Source of the DNA: Streptomyces sp. NRRL S-37 | GTDB lineage: Bacteria; Actinomycetota; Actinomycetes; Streptomycetales; Streptomycetaceae | Assembly: GCF_000721605.1 (NCBI RefSeq) | Contig: NZ_JOIZ01000001.1 | Coordinates: 124,001-188,000 of the forward strand | Direction: 5' to 3' | Length of the DNA stretch: 64,000 bases | Shown: piece by piece, positions 1 through 7,383 of the stretch | How the letters are laid out: each line of letters opens with the position of its first letter | Numbering within the stretch: the first letter of the stretch is position 1 | Notes under the pieces: generated by a model | What the model was told of the DNA's origin: nothing | Databases searched by the model: none | The model's input: only the letters and a program-made list of their open reading frames with translations | Program-made: the position numbers and the translations under genes

Positions 1-272
1 GCACAGTAGCCCTGGCAGTGGGTCATGCTGCCGGCCAGCCCGTCGGGCCAGACGGGGGCGCCCCGCTCACCGGGCAGCACCGGCTGCGCGGGCACGCCCA
101 GCTTGTCCATGGCGCGGCGGGCACAGGAGCGTACGGCGGTGAACTCCCTGCGGCGCTTGGCGACGGCGCGCTCCAGCAGCGCCTCCTCCTCGGGATACAG
201 CGGGGCGTCGACGCCCTCGTCGCCGTAGGCCTCGACGGCCACCACCGTCTGCGGCAGCAGTTCCTCGATCAT
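1..272 (-). CDS. 4'-phosphopantetheinyl transferase (Sfp/EntD type), 5' part only
   Basis: This gene enters the window at its 5' end and runs off the left edge, so only about 90 N-terminal residues are visible. They begin MIEELLPQTVVAVEAYGDEG and contain the stretch KRRREFTAVRSCARRAMDKL followed by PGERGAPVWPDGLAGSMTHC, which is the N-terminal half of Sfp/EntD-type phosphopantetheinyl transferases. These enzymes move phosphopantetheine from CoA onto carrier proteins of polyketide, peptide or fatty acid synthases. The Mg-binding motif lies beyond the edge. The ATG overlaps the stop of the upstream phosphoesterase gene (ATGA), so the two are probably translated together. The family call is firm; the carrier-protein partner is unknown. 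Confidence 0.88.
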   Translation of the reverse strand, partial: MIEELLPQTVVAVEAYGDEGVDAPLYPEEEALLERAVAKRRREFTAVRSCARRAMDKLGVPAQPVLPGERGAPVWPDGLAGSMTHCQGYC

Positions 273-1126
273 CGCCCCTCGCCCTCCCGCGGCACGATCC
301 GGCGCAGCCGCCCCGGCGGCTCTTTCCGCTTGCGCCATTCACGCGGATAGCCCACCGAGACCTCCTCGAAGCGGACACCGTCCTGCCGGGTGGACCGGGG
401 GATGTGCAGATGGCCGTAGACCATGGTGTGGACGGGGAACCGCCGGTGCCAGTCGTCGGTGAGCACGGTGCCGCACCACATGGCGAACTCGGGGTACCAC
501 AGGACCTCCGTCGGATGGCGGTGCAGCGGCCAGTGGTTGACCAGGACGAGCGGCAGTCCGTCCGGCACCTCGGCCAGCCGGCGTTCGGTCTCGGCGACCC
601 GGGCCCGGCACCAGGCCTCCCGGCTCGGGTACGGGTCGGGGTGCAGCAGCATTTCGTCGGTGCAGACGACCCCGGTGCCGTGGGCGTACTTCAGTCCCTC
701 GTCCTTGGTGGCGCACCCGGGCGGCAGGAACGAGTAGTCGTACAGCAGGAACAGCGGTGCGACGGCGACCGGGCCGCCGGGGCCGTCCCAGACGGGGTAG
801 GGGTCCTCGGGTGTGATCACCCCGAGGTCGCGGCACTGCTCGACCAGATGGCCGTAGCGGGCGACGCCGCGCAGGGTGACCGAGTCGCTCGGATGGGTCC
901 ACAGCTCGTGGTTTCCGGGCGCCCAGACGACCTTGGCGAACCGGCCGGCCAGGGTCTTGAGGGCCCAGTGGATGTCCTCCACGGTATCCGCGACGTCACC
1001 GGCCACGATCAGCCAGTCCTCGTCCGACTCGGGCCGCATGCCGTCGACCAGGGCACGGTTCTCGGCGTAGCTGATGTGCAGGTCGCTGATGGCCCACAGC
1101 TGTTTGCCGCCGTCTGTCCCCGACAT
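269..1126 (-). CDS. Calcineurin-like metallophosphoesterase
   Basis: A 285-aa cytoplasmic protein with the full set of metallophosphoesterase motifs in order: SDLHISY near the N-terminus, GDVADT, GNHELW, NHWPLHRHP and GHLHIPRS. These supply the two-metal site that hydrolyses phosphoesters. No signal peptide is seen. I chose the ATG at 1126; a GTG three bases upstream is equally spaced from the strong GGAGGGG ribosome site. The gene overlaps the phosphopantetheinyl transferase start by four bases, so the two form an operon. The substrate cannot be inferred; the pairing is conserved in streptomycetes as far as I recall. Confidence 0.85.
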   Translation of the reverse strand: MSGTDGGKQLWAISDLHISYAENRALVDGMRPESDEDWLIVAGDVADTVEDIHWALKTLAGRFAKVVWAPGNHELWTHPSDSVTLRGVARYGHLVEQCRDLGVITPEDPYPVWDGPGGPVAVAPLFLLYDYSFLPPGCATKDEGLKYAHGTGVVCTDEMLLHPDPYPSREAWCRARVAETERRLAEVPDGLPLVLVNHWPLHRHPTEVLWYPEFAMWCGTVLTDDWHRRFPVHTMVYGHLHIPRSTRQDGVRFEEVSVGYPREWRKRKEPPGRLRRIVPREGEGR

Positions 1127-1365
1127 CACCCGTCTCCCCTCCAGCCGTCGGACCCGCCTTCCCGAAGAAGATCACATCCGTGCCGCCGGAACAAGCACGA
1201 CCCTCACTCGGGTGTGGTACGGGAACGGCTCTCGAAGCCCTATGATCTGCCCCATCACCACCGCCGTGAAACGTCCTGTGCCCAGGGCGGTTAGGTGACC
1301 CTCCACACACCTGCCCGGGCAACGGGTCACTTACCCCTGCCCGCGACCCTCGGAAGGCGGCCTGC

Positions 1366-2499
1366 ATGGTCTCTCGCGTACGCGTCTGGCTCAACCGCAC
1401 GTACGCGGAGAACGTGTTCTTCATGGATCAGCTGCGGAGAAATCCCGGCGACCGGGCCGTCGAGATCCACGCCACCCACGGCGACCCCGACTCCCCCGTG
1501 CTGGCCGCCGCCGACACCGCCGAACTCGAACCCGAGGGGCTGTCCCCGGCGGCGTACGTCGAGTACGCGCTCGCCCAGTGCGAGCGGCGCGGCATCGACG
1601 TGTTCGTGCCCCGGCTGCACCAGGCGGCGATCGTCGCGCACCGCGCCGAGTTCGAGGCGGTCGGTACGGCGCTGCTGGCGCCGCCGCCCGAGGCGGTGGC
1701 CGTGTTCCACGACAAGGTGATCGCCTATGAGGCGGTCCAGGCGATCGGGGTTCCCGTACCGCCGTGGTGGCGGGTCCGTAGCGCGGACGAACTCGTCGCG
1801 GCTGTCGACGAGTTGGAGGCGGGCGGATACCGGGCCTGTTTCAAGCCCGCGTCCGGCGCGGGCGGGGTGGGCTTCCGCGTGATCACTCGCGCGCCCTTCT
1901 CGCTCACCCAGTTGGGCGGCTTCCCGAGCCCGTATGTGCCGCTCGGCCTGGTGCTGGACGCCCTGCGGGAGGCCGACGAGCCGGTGGACTGGCTGGTGAT
2001 GCCCCGGCTGGAACAGCCCGAGGTGTCGGTGGACTGTCTCACCGGCACCGACAACCGGATCCGGCTGGCGGTGGGGCGCACCAAGAACGGCCGGCGCAGG
2101 GGCTTCACGCTGCACGAGCGGTGGCTGGAGCCGGCCCGGCGGATCGCGGAGGGCTTCGGACTGCACTATCTGTCCAACATCCAGTTCCGGATGCTGGGCG
2201 AGCGGCCCGTGCTCATGGACGTCAACACCCGGCCGGCGGGCGGGCTGCACCAGTTGTCGCTGTGCGGGGTGAACGCCCCGTGGGCCGCCGTGCGGCTGGC
2301 GCTCGGCGAGGACCCGGGCGAGCTGGCGCCGCCGTTCCTGGCCCAGGACTACACGGTGGTGTCGGGTCCGCGTCCGCTGCTGCCGGTGACGTTGCCGCAG
2401 CAGCGTGCCGACGTGCCCACGGCCGCGCCCGCGCTGGGTGCCGTACCGGCTCAGGCCGCGCCCGTGGAGCCGCGGACGGCGACCGGGGCACGCGCGTAG
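1366..2499 (+). CDS. ATP-grasp domain protein
   Basis: A 377-aa protein with an ATP-grasp layout. An N-terminal Rossmann-like part contains VFVPRLHQAAIVAHRAEF. The ATP-binding part carries the lysine-bearing strand YRACFKPASGAGGVGFRVI, and the metal-binding end is PVLMDVNTRPAGGLHQL. The family ligates a carboxylate to an amine or thiol through an acyl phosphate, so this is probably a small-molecule or peptide ligase. The substrate is not evident. The gene stands alone: it diverges from the phosphoesterase (about 240 bp apart, with TATGAT at 1241 as a possible -10) and converges on the GH4 gene. The C-terminal 40 residues are alanine/proline rich and probably disordered. Confidence 0.75.
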   Translation: MVSRVRVWLNRTYAENVFFMDQLRRNPGDRAVEIHATHGDPDSPVLAAADTAELEPEGLSPAAYVEYALAQCERRGIDVFVPRLHQAAIVAHRAEFEAVGTALLAPPPEAVAVFHDKVIAYEAVQAIGVPVPPWWRVRSADELVAAVDELEAGGYRACFKPASGAGGVGFRVITRAPFSLTQLGGFPSPYVPLGLVLDALREADEPVDWLVMPRLEQPEVSVDCLTGTDNRIRLAVGRTKNGRRRGFTLHERWLEPARRIAEGFGLHYLSNIQFRMLGERPVLMDVNTRPAGGLHQLSLCGVNAPWAAVRLALGEDPGELAPPFLAQDYTVVSGPRPLLPVTLPQQRADVPTAAPALGAVPAQAAPVEPRTATGARA

Positions 2500-2677
2500 A
2501 AATTTTTTCGGGGAATTTCCGCCGGGGGTGTATCAGGGGCCGGACCACGTGCTCTTGATGGTGAAGGCGACTTGGGGAAGCCGCCGGGGGGGGAAGCACG
2601 GGGGAACGGGGGGCTCGGGTCGGTCGGCCGCTGTCACGGGGGGCGACCGGCCGGCCCGAAGCCGTGTGCCGTGCCGG

Positions 2678-4015
2678 CTAGCCGAGGTAGGCAAGGCCGG
2701 GGTGGACGGCGGTGTAGCCGTCGACGAGACGACGGGCCACGTTCACCGAGTCGACGAGCGGATGCAGCGCGAACGCCTTGACGGCCGTCGCGCGGGAACC
2801 CGACCGGGCGGCGGCGAGCACCTCGCGCTCGACGGCCTTGACGGCGCAGACCAGACCGGTGGCGTGGCCGGGCAGCGGGTCGACGGAGACCGGATGCGCG
2901 CCACTGGCGTCCACCAGGCAGGGGACCTCGATGACGGCGTCCGCGTCCAGGGGAGCCAGGGTGCCGCGGTTGCGGACGTTGAGGATCAGGGTGGCGCGTT
3001 CGTCGCGGGCGATCGCCCGCATCAGGGCGAGCGCCACGTCCTCGTAGCCGCCGGACAGGTCCTCGGCCTCGCGTTCGCCCGCACCGGCCGCCTCCCGGTT
3101 CTCGGCCATGTAGGTGGCCTCGCGTTCGGCGCGGGTGCGGTTCCACAGCTCCAGGGCGGGCACGCCGGGGTCGGCCACCCCGGCGTAGAACCGCGCCTGC
3201 TGGTCGCGGAGGAACGCGCCCCGGGTCCGCTCCGCCTCCTGGTAGGCGCGTACGGCCTCGCGGTTGAAGTAGTAGTAGTGCAGGTACTCGTTGGGGATCG
3301 CGCCCAGGGACCGCAGCCAGTCGGCGCCGAAGAGCCTGCCCTCCTCGAAGGAGCCGAGCAGGACGGGGTCGGCGAGCAGGCGCGGGAGTTCGTCGCGGCC
3401 GGCGATCCGCAGACCGCGCACCCAGCCGAGGTGGTTGAGGCCGACGTAGTCGATCCACGCCTCCCGCGGGCGCGCGCCGAGCGCCCGGGCGATACGGCGG
3501 CCGAGGCCGACCGGTGAGTCGCAGATGCCGATGACGCGGTCGCCGAGGTGGCGGGACATGGCCTCGGTGACCAGGCCGGCGGGGTTGGTGAAGTTGATGA
3601 CCCAGGCGTCGGGGGCGAGGCGGGCCACCCGCCGGGCGATGTCGACGGCGACGGGCACGGTGCGCAGACCGTAGGCGATGCCGCCCGCGCCGACCGTCTC
3701 CTGGCCGAGCACGCCCTCGGCGAGGGCGACCCGTTCGTCGTCCGCCCTGCCCTCGAGGCCGCCCACGCGGATCGCGGAGAAGACGAACGCGGCGCCGCGC
3801 AGCGCCTCGTCGAGGTCGGTGGTGAAGGCCACCTCGGGCGCGTCGGGCACACCGGAGGCCTGTTCGGCCAGTACCCGGGCGATCGCGCGCAGCCGCCCGG
3901 CGTCCACGTCGTGCAGGACGACACGGGTCACCCGGCCCTCGGCACGGTCCTTGAGCAGTGCCCCGTACACCAGCGGCACCCGGAATCCCCCACCGCCCAG
4001 AATCGTCAGCTTCAC
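2678..4015 (-). CDS. GH4 family glycosidase (6-phospho-beta-glucosidase-like)
   Basis: A 445-aa NAD- and metal-dependent glycosidase of family GH4. The N-terminus MKLTILGGGGFRVPLVYGAL is the NAD-binding motif, followed by the family segments INFTNPAGLVTEAM and GICDSPVGLG, where the cysteine is the usual metal ligand. GH4 enzymes cleave alpha- or beta-glycosides by an oxidation-elimination mechanism. The 6-phospho-beta-glucosidase branch is the nearest fit, but the specificity is inferred. The start is GTG at 4015 behind GGGAAGG. It diverges from the IclR regulator by about 100 bp, and that regulator is the obvious candidate to control it. No PTS genes lie nearby. Confidence 0.85.
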   Translation of the reverse strand: MKLTILGGGGFRVPLVYGALLKDRAEGRVTRVVLHDVDAGRLRAIARVLAEQASGVPDAPEVAFTTDLDEALRGAAFVFSAIRVGGLEGRADDERVALAEGVLGQETVGAGGIAYGLRTVPVAVDIARRVARLAPDAWVINFTNPAGLVTEAMSRHLGDRVIGICDSPVGLGRRIARALGARPREAWIDYVGLNHLGWVRGLRIAGRDELPRLLADPVLLGSFEEGRLFGADWLRSLGAIPNEYLHYYYFNREAVRAYQEAERTRGAFLRDQQARFYAGVADPGVPALELWNRTRAEREATYMAENREAAGAGEREAEDLSGGYEDVALALMRAIARDERATLILNVRNRGTLAPLDADAVIEVPCLVDASGAHPVSVDPLPGHATGLVCAVKAVEREVLAAARSGSRATAVKAFALHPLVDSVNVARRLVDGYTAVHPGLAYLG

Positions 4016-4116
4016 ATCCGCACCTTCCCACCACGACGAACCGGGACGACCCTACTCGCGGCGCGACCGCGCCGGAGTACGCTCCGCCGACCCGACCCAC
4101 CGGAGGACAGCCGGAC

Positions 4117-4887
4117 ATGACCAGCCGCTCCGCGTCCGACCGTCTGCTGTCCGTGCTCGCGGCCTTCGACCACGCGCACCCGGCGCTGACGCTGACGGAC
4201 ATCAGCCGCCGGGCCGGGCTCACGCTGACCACCGCGCACCGGCTCGTGGGCGAGCTCGCCCGGTGGGGCGCGCTGGAGCGGGACGCGTCGGGGACGTACC
4301 ACGTCGGGCTGCGGCTGTGGGAGCTGGCCGCGCTCGCCCCGCGCGGGCCGGCGCTGCGGCAGGCCGCGCTGCCGTACCTGGAGGACCTGTACGAGGCGAC
4401 GCACGAGAACGTGCAGCTGGCGGTGCGCGACGGGGGTGAGGTCGTCTACACCGAGTGGCTGTCGGGGCGTTCGTCGGTCGGCGTGCGCATACGGGTCGGC
4501 GCCCGCTGGCCGCTGCACGCCACCGGGGTCGGCCTCGTCCTGCTCGCGCACAGCGACGCCGGCTTCCAGGAGGAGTACTGCGCGGGCCCGCTCGCCGCCT
4601 TCACCCCGTACACGATCACCGGACCGGAGCCGCTGCGCCGGGTACTGGCCGAGGTACGGCGCTCGGGCGTCGCGGTGAGCGACCGTCAGGTCACCCCGGA
4701 CGCGCTGTCGGTGGCGGCGCCCGTACGCGGCCCCGACGGCACGGTCACCGCCGCGGTGTCGGTCGTCGTCCCCCACTCCGACGCCCGTGTCCCCGCCCTG
4801 GTCCCGGTCCTGCGTCTCACGGCCCGCGGCATCTCCAGGGCCCTGGGCTGGCACCCGGACGTCCCGGCTCCCGCCGGAGACGCCTGA
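4117..4887 (+). CDS. IclR family transcriptional regulator
   Basis: A 256-aa regulator. The N-terminal winged helix-turn-helix (about residues 5-65) contains LTDISRRAGLTLTTAHRLVG. The C-terminal effector domain shows the typical stretches YLEDLYEATHENVQLAV, RWPLHATGVGLVLLAH and AAPVRGPDGTVTAAVSVV. IclR proteins bind small carbon metabolites and usually control a neighbouring catabolic gene; the divergent GH4 glycosidase is the likely target. I chose the ATG at 4117 because GGAGGACAG lies just upstream and the helix-turn-helix begins soon after. Confidence 0.9.
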   Translation: MTSRSASDRLLSVLAAFDHAHPALTLTDISRRAGLTLTTAHRLVGELARWGALERDASGTYHVGLRLWELAALAPRGPALRQAALPYLEDLYEATHENVQLAVRDGGEVVYTEWLSGRSSVGVRIRVGARWPLHATGVGLVLLAHSDAGFQEEYCAGPLAAFTPYTITGPEPLRRVLAEVRRSGVAVSDRQVTPDALSVAAPVRGPDGTVTAAVSVVVPHSDARVPALVPVLRLTARGISRALGWHPDVPAPAGDA

Positions 4888-4921
4888 ACTCCGGCTCCCG
4901 TCCCGGGGACGCCGACGAGGG

Positions 4922-5032
4922 GCTGGGCGCGCCGGGTCTCACCGCGCCGCCGCTGATCGTGGCGATCGCGTTCGGACCGGCCATGGACTACGAGCTGTTC
5001 ATCCTGGCGCGGACGCGGGAGGGTGCGGGAGC
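4922..5032 (+). pseudogene. Remnant of an MMPL/RND-type membrane transporter
   Basis: In one forward frame a 37-codon stretch reads PPLIVAIAFGPAMDYELF followed by ILARTREG. This matches the conserved transmembrane and loop segment of MMPL transporters (FGLAMDYExFLLARxRE). Nothing on either side in any frame continues the transporter, and the fragment has no ribosome site. It is most simply a decayed leftover between the IclR gene and the glucanase. Confidence 0.6.
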
Positions 5033-5072
5033 GTACGGGGGACGACGCGGAGGCCGTGGCGGAGCCGCATAT

Positions 5073-5145
5073 CGGCACAGCCCCGCGCCCCTTCGGGAGC
5101 GCGGGGAACTGCGCGAGCAACCACCCACTCACCCGCAGCCGCGAC
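5073..5145. repeat. Streptomyces intergenic repeat with CCCCGCGC/GCGCGGGG hairpin
   Basis: The stretch around CCCCGCGCCCCTTCGGGAGC and its continuation GCGGGGAACTGCGCGAGCAA is a common dispersed sequence between Streptomyces genes, recognised from memory. It contains an inverted repeat with arms CCCCGCGC (5081-5088) and GCGCGGGG (5099-5106). It may act as a weak terminator for the IclR gene or be a mobile short repeat. Confidence 0.6.
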
Positions 5146-5324
5146 ACGACCGATCCGGCATCCGCCCTTTCGCCCTCGCGTGGTCGAACGGAGCGATGGG
5201 GGGCGACGCCCGGGTGCTCCCCGGCGTCGCCCCCATCCGGCGTTCATCACTCCCCTTGCACACATTCGCGTCAGTTCGGGGCCTGAACTCTCCCCACCCA
5301 CAAGGACTTTCCCGGTTACACCTC

Positions 5325-5354
5325 TTGACGGAGCGAGTGCCGCAGAGCACATTG
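5325..5354 (+). promoter_or_regulatory. Candidate promoter of the GH16 glucanase gene
   Basis: TTGACG at 5325-5330 is a good -35 box, and CACATT or ACATTG at about 5348-5354 sits 17-18 bases later as a plausible -10. Transcription would start near 5360, right at the operator palindrome. Confidence 0.5.
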
Positions 5355-5362
5355 GCGTCACT

Positions 5363-5378
5363 TTGAGAGCGCTCTCAA
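5363..5378. promoter_or_regulatory. LacI-family operator palindrome upstream of the GH16 gene
   Basis: TTGAGAGCGCTCTCAA is a perfect 16-bp palindrome. It closely resembles the TGGGAGCGCTCCCA box bound by CebR-type LacI regulators that control cellulose and glucan utilisation in Streptomyces. It lies just downstream of the predicted -10 and 36 bp before the start codon, well placed to repress the glucanase until sugar inducer is present. No LacI gene lies nearby, so the regulator must be encoded elsewhere. Confidence 0.8.
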
Positions 5379-5413
5379 GCCACCGGCATCCGAACCCGAG
5401 AGGGCATCCCCAC

Positions 5414-6829
5414 ATGAGTGACACCTCCGGCATCCCCCGTACGCTCCGCAGACCCCGCCCGCTGCGGCGGGCGGTCCTCGCCGTCGTCGGCACGCTCGCC
5501 CTCACGGCGGGCGCCGCAACCGCGGCCGGCCCGTCCGCGAGCGCGTCCGTGCCGCCTCCGCCGTCGGGCTGGACCCAGGTCTTCGCCGACGACTTCAACG
5601 GTTCCGCGGGCAGCGGTGTCAACACCTCCAACTGGCAGTACGCGACCGGCAAGGGCTACCCGGGCGGCCCCGCCAACTGGGGCACCGGCGAGATCGAGAC
5701 GATGACGTCCAGCACGGACAACGTCTCCCTCGACGGCAACGGCAACCTGCGCATCACCCCGCGCCGCGACGCCTCCGGCAACTGGACCTCGGGCCGCATC
5801 GAGACCCGGCGCACCGACTTCCAGCCCCCGGCCGGCGGCAAGCTCCGCGTCGAGGGCCGCATCCAGGTGCCGAACGTCACCGGCGCCGCGGCCAAGGGCT
5901 ACTGGCCGGCGTTCTGGATGCTGGGCTCCCCCTACCGGGGCAACTACTGGAACTGGCCCGCCGTCGGCGAGCTGGACATCATGGAGAACACGCAGGGCAA
6001 CAACACCGTGTTCGCCACGATGCACTGCGGCACCTCGCCGGGCGGCCCGTGCAACGAGACCAGCGGCATCGGCGGTTCGACCACCTGCCAGGGCACGACC
6101 TGCCAGGCCGGCTTCCACACGTACCGGATGGAGTGGGACCGCTCGACGAGCGTCGAGGAGATCCGCTTCTCCCTCGACGGCACCACCTTCCACACCGTGC
6201 GGGAGAACCAGGTCGACGCGACGACCTGGACGAACGCGACGAACCACGGCTACTTCGTCATCCTGAACGTGGCGATGGGCGGCGGCTTCCCCGACGCCTT
6301 CGGCGGCGGCCCAGACGCGGGCACCCAGCCCGGGCACTCGATGCTCGTCGACTACGTGCAGGTGCTGACCTCCGGCGGCGGCGGGGAGGACCCGGGCGAC
6401 CCCGGCACCCCCGGCAACCGCGACGCCTACGGCACCATCCAGGCCGAGTCCTACGACGGCCAGGCCGGCGTGATGACGGAGAACACCTCGGACTCCGGCG
6501 GCGGCCGGAACGTGGGCGCGCTGGCCAACGGTGACTGGCTGCAGTTCAAGGGGGTCGCCTTCGGTTCGAACCCGGCCCGGCAGTTCTCCGCGCGGGTGGC
6601 GAGCGGTGCCGGCGCCGGTGTCAGCGGTCTGGTCGAGGTGCGGCTGGACAGCCGGAGCAACGCGCCCATCGGCAGCTTCGCCGTGGGCAACACGGGCGGC
6701 TGGCAGTCCTGGCGGACGATCCCGGCGAACATCAGCAACGTGACGGGTACCCACGACGTCTATCTGACCTTCACCAGCGGCCAGCCGGCGGACTTCGTGA
6801 ACGTCAACTGGTTCACCTTCGGCCACTGA
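5414..6829 (+). CDS. Secreted GH16 endo-1,3-beta-glucanase with CBM6
   Basis: A 471-aa secreted enzyme. The N-terminus has twin-arginine-like basic residues (RRPRPLRRAVL), a hydrophobic core and an alanine-rich cleavage region ending about residue 48. The GH16 catalytic domain (about 50-315) contains the active-site motif GELDIMEN, with catalytic Glu186, Asp188 and Glu191. A glycine/aspartate/proline linker leads to a C-terminal CBM6-type carbohydrate-binding domain (about 336-471) that starts YGTIQAESYDGQAGV and ends VNVNWFTFGH. It should cleave beta-1,3- or mixed-linked glucans outside the cell. The ATG at 5414 fits the signal peptide. A strong hairpin terminator follows, so it is probably monocistronic. 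Confidence 0.93.
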   Translation: MSDTSGIPRTLRRPRPLRRAVLAVVGTLALTAGAATAAGPSASASVPPPPSGWTQVFADDFNGSAGSGVNTSNWQYATGKGYPGGPANWGTGEIETMTSSTDNVSLDGNGNLRITPRRDASGNWTSGRIETRRTDFQPPAGGKLRVEGRIQVPNVTGAAAKGYWPAFWMLGSPYRGNYWNWPAVGELDIMENTQGNNTVFATMHCGTSPGGPCNETSGIGGSTTCQGTTCQAGFHTYRMEWDRSTSVEEIRFSLDGTTFHTVRENQVDATTWTNATNHGYFVILNVAMGGGFPDAFGGGPDAGTQPGHSMLVDYVQVLTSGGGGEDPGDPGTPGNRDAYGTIQAESYDGQAGVMTENTSDSGGGRNVGALANGDWLQFKGVAFGSNPARQFSARVASGAGAGVSGLVEVRLDSRSNAPIGSFAVGNTGGWQSWRTIPANISNVTGTHDVYLTFTSGQPADFVNVNWFTFGH

Positions 6830-6864
6830 TCCCACCCCCACACCGGCCCTCCCCGGCCGGGAAC

Positions 6865-6902
6865 GGAAGAGGGCCCCGCGCGTGTGCGCGGGGCCCTCTT
6901 CC
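6865..6902 (+). terminator. Strong hairpin terminator after the GH16 gene
   Basis: A 17-bp perfect inverted repeat (GGAAGAGGGCCCCGCGC and its complement) with a 4-base loop lies 36 bp after the glucanase stop codon. It should isolate the glucanase from the pentose phosphate operon. Confidence 0.85.
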
Positions 6903-7017
6903 GCATGCCTCCGGCCGGAGACCGCATGGCCATGGCGATTCCGCGGTACCCGGAGCCGGGCGAGGAGGCAGGGGCCGCCGGCGCCGAGGGTTTCCCCCCG
7001 GCCTGGTGGAAACCTGC

Positions 7018-7049
7018 CAACAAAAAAGATCATACTTTTAAACTTGAAC
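7018..7049. promoter_or_regulatory. AT-rich island upstream of the zwf operon
   Basis: The 290 bp between the terminator and the first small gene contain no other gene. Within them CAACAAAAAAGATCATACTT and the following TTTAAACTTGAAC form the most AT-rich patch in this part of the window. It is a plausible promoter or regulator-binding region for the zwf operon, but I cannot place -35 and -10 boxes with certainty. Confidence 0.35.
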
Positions 7050-7194
7050 ACATGACGGCATCGATGTTGCTCGAACCGAGGACTTCTTGAAGTGACGCGG
7101 CGTGCCACCCGCCCCGTGCGGCGCCACCCCCGCAGCGTGACCGCCGGGGAATCACCGGCTGCCGCACACGGTTGTCATGACCGCGAGAAAGAAG

Positions 7195-7383
7195 ATGAGC
7201 ACTGTGAGTGAAACAGCCGTGAGGGTCTTCCCCGGTGAGCGCCGGGCGTCCGCCGGGATGAAGGACCCGGCGGGCAAGGACACCCTGGACCACGAGGGCG
7301 TCGCGGCCTCCGAGGACGCCTGGCAGGCGCTGCGCGACGCGGTGACGGAGTCGCCCGACCGCAAGGGAGCTGACGCGGAATGA
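7195..7383 (+). pseudogene. Short coupled gene before zwf, probably a transaldolase C-terminal stub
   Basis: This 62-aa reading frame ends LDHEGVAASEDAWQALRDAV plus a short tail. That resembles the very C-terminus of actinobacterial transaldolases (LExEGVxKFExSWxELL). Its TGA overlaps the zwf ATG (ATGA), as expected for a translationally coupled transaldolase-zwf pair. In the S. coelicolor operon, from memory, transketolase and transaldolase genes precede zwf; here they appear deleted, leaving a stub that still carries the coupling junction. An alternative start is the ATG at 7177. The call is inference from a short match; it could be an unrelated small protein. Confidence 0.45.

Noticed and set aside
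5073..5145. Repeat near 5.1 kb as a CRISPR or small RNA gene
   Set aside because: A single copy with a common Streptomyces dispersed sequence; no array and no independent promoter.
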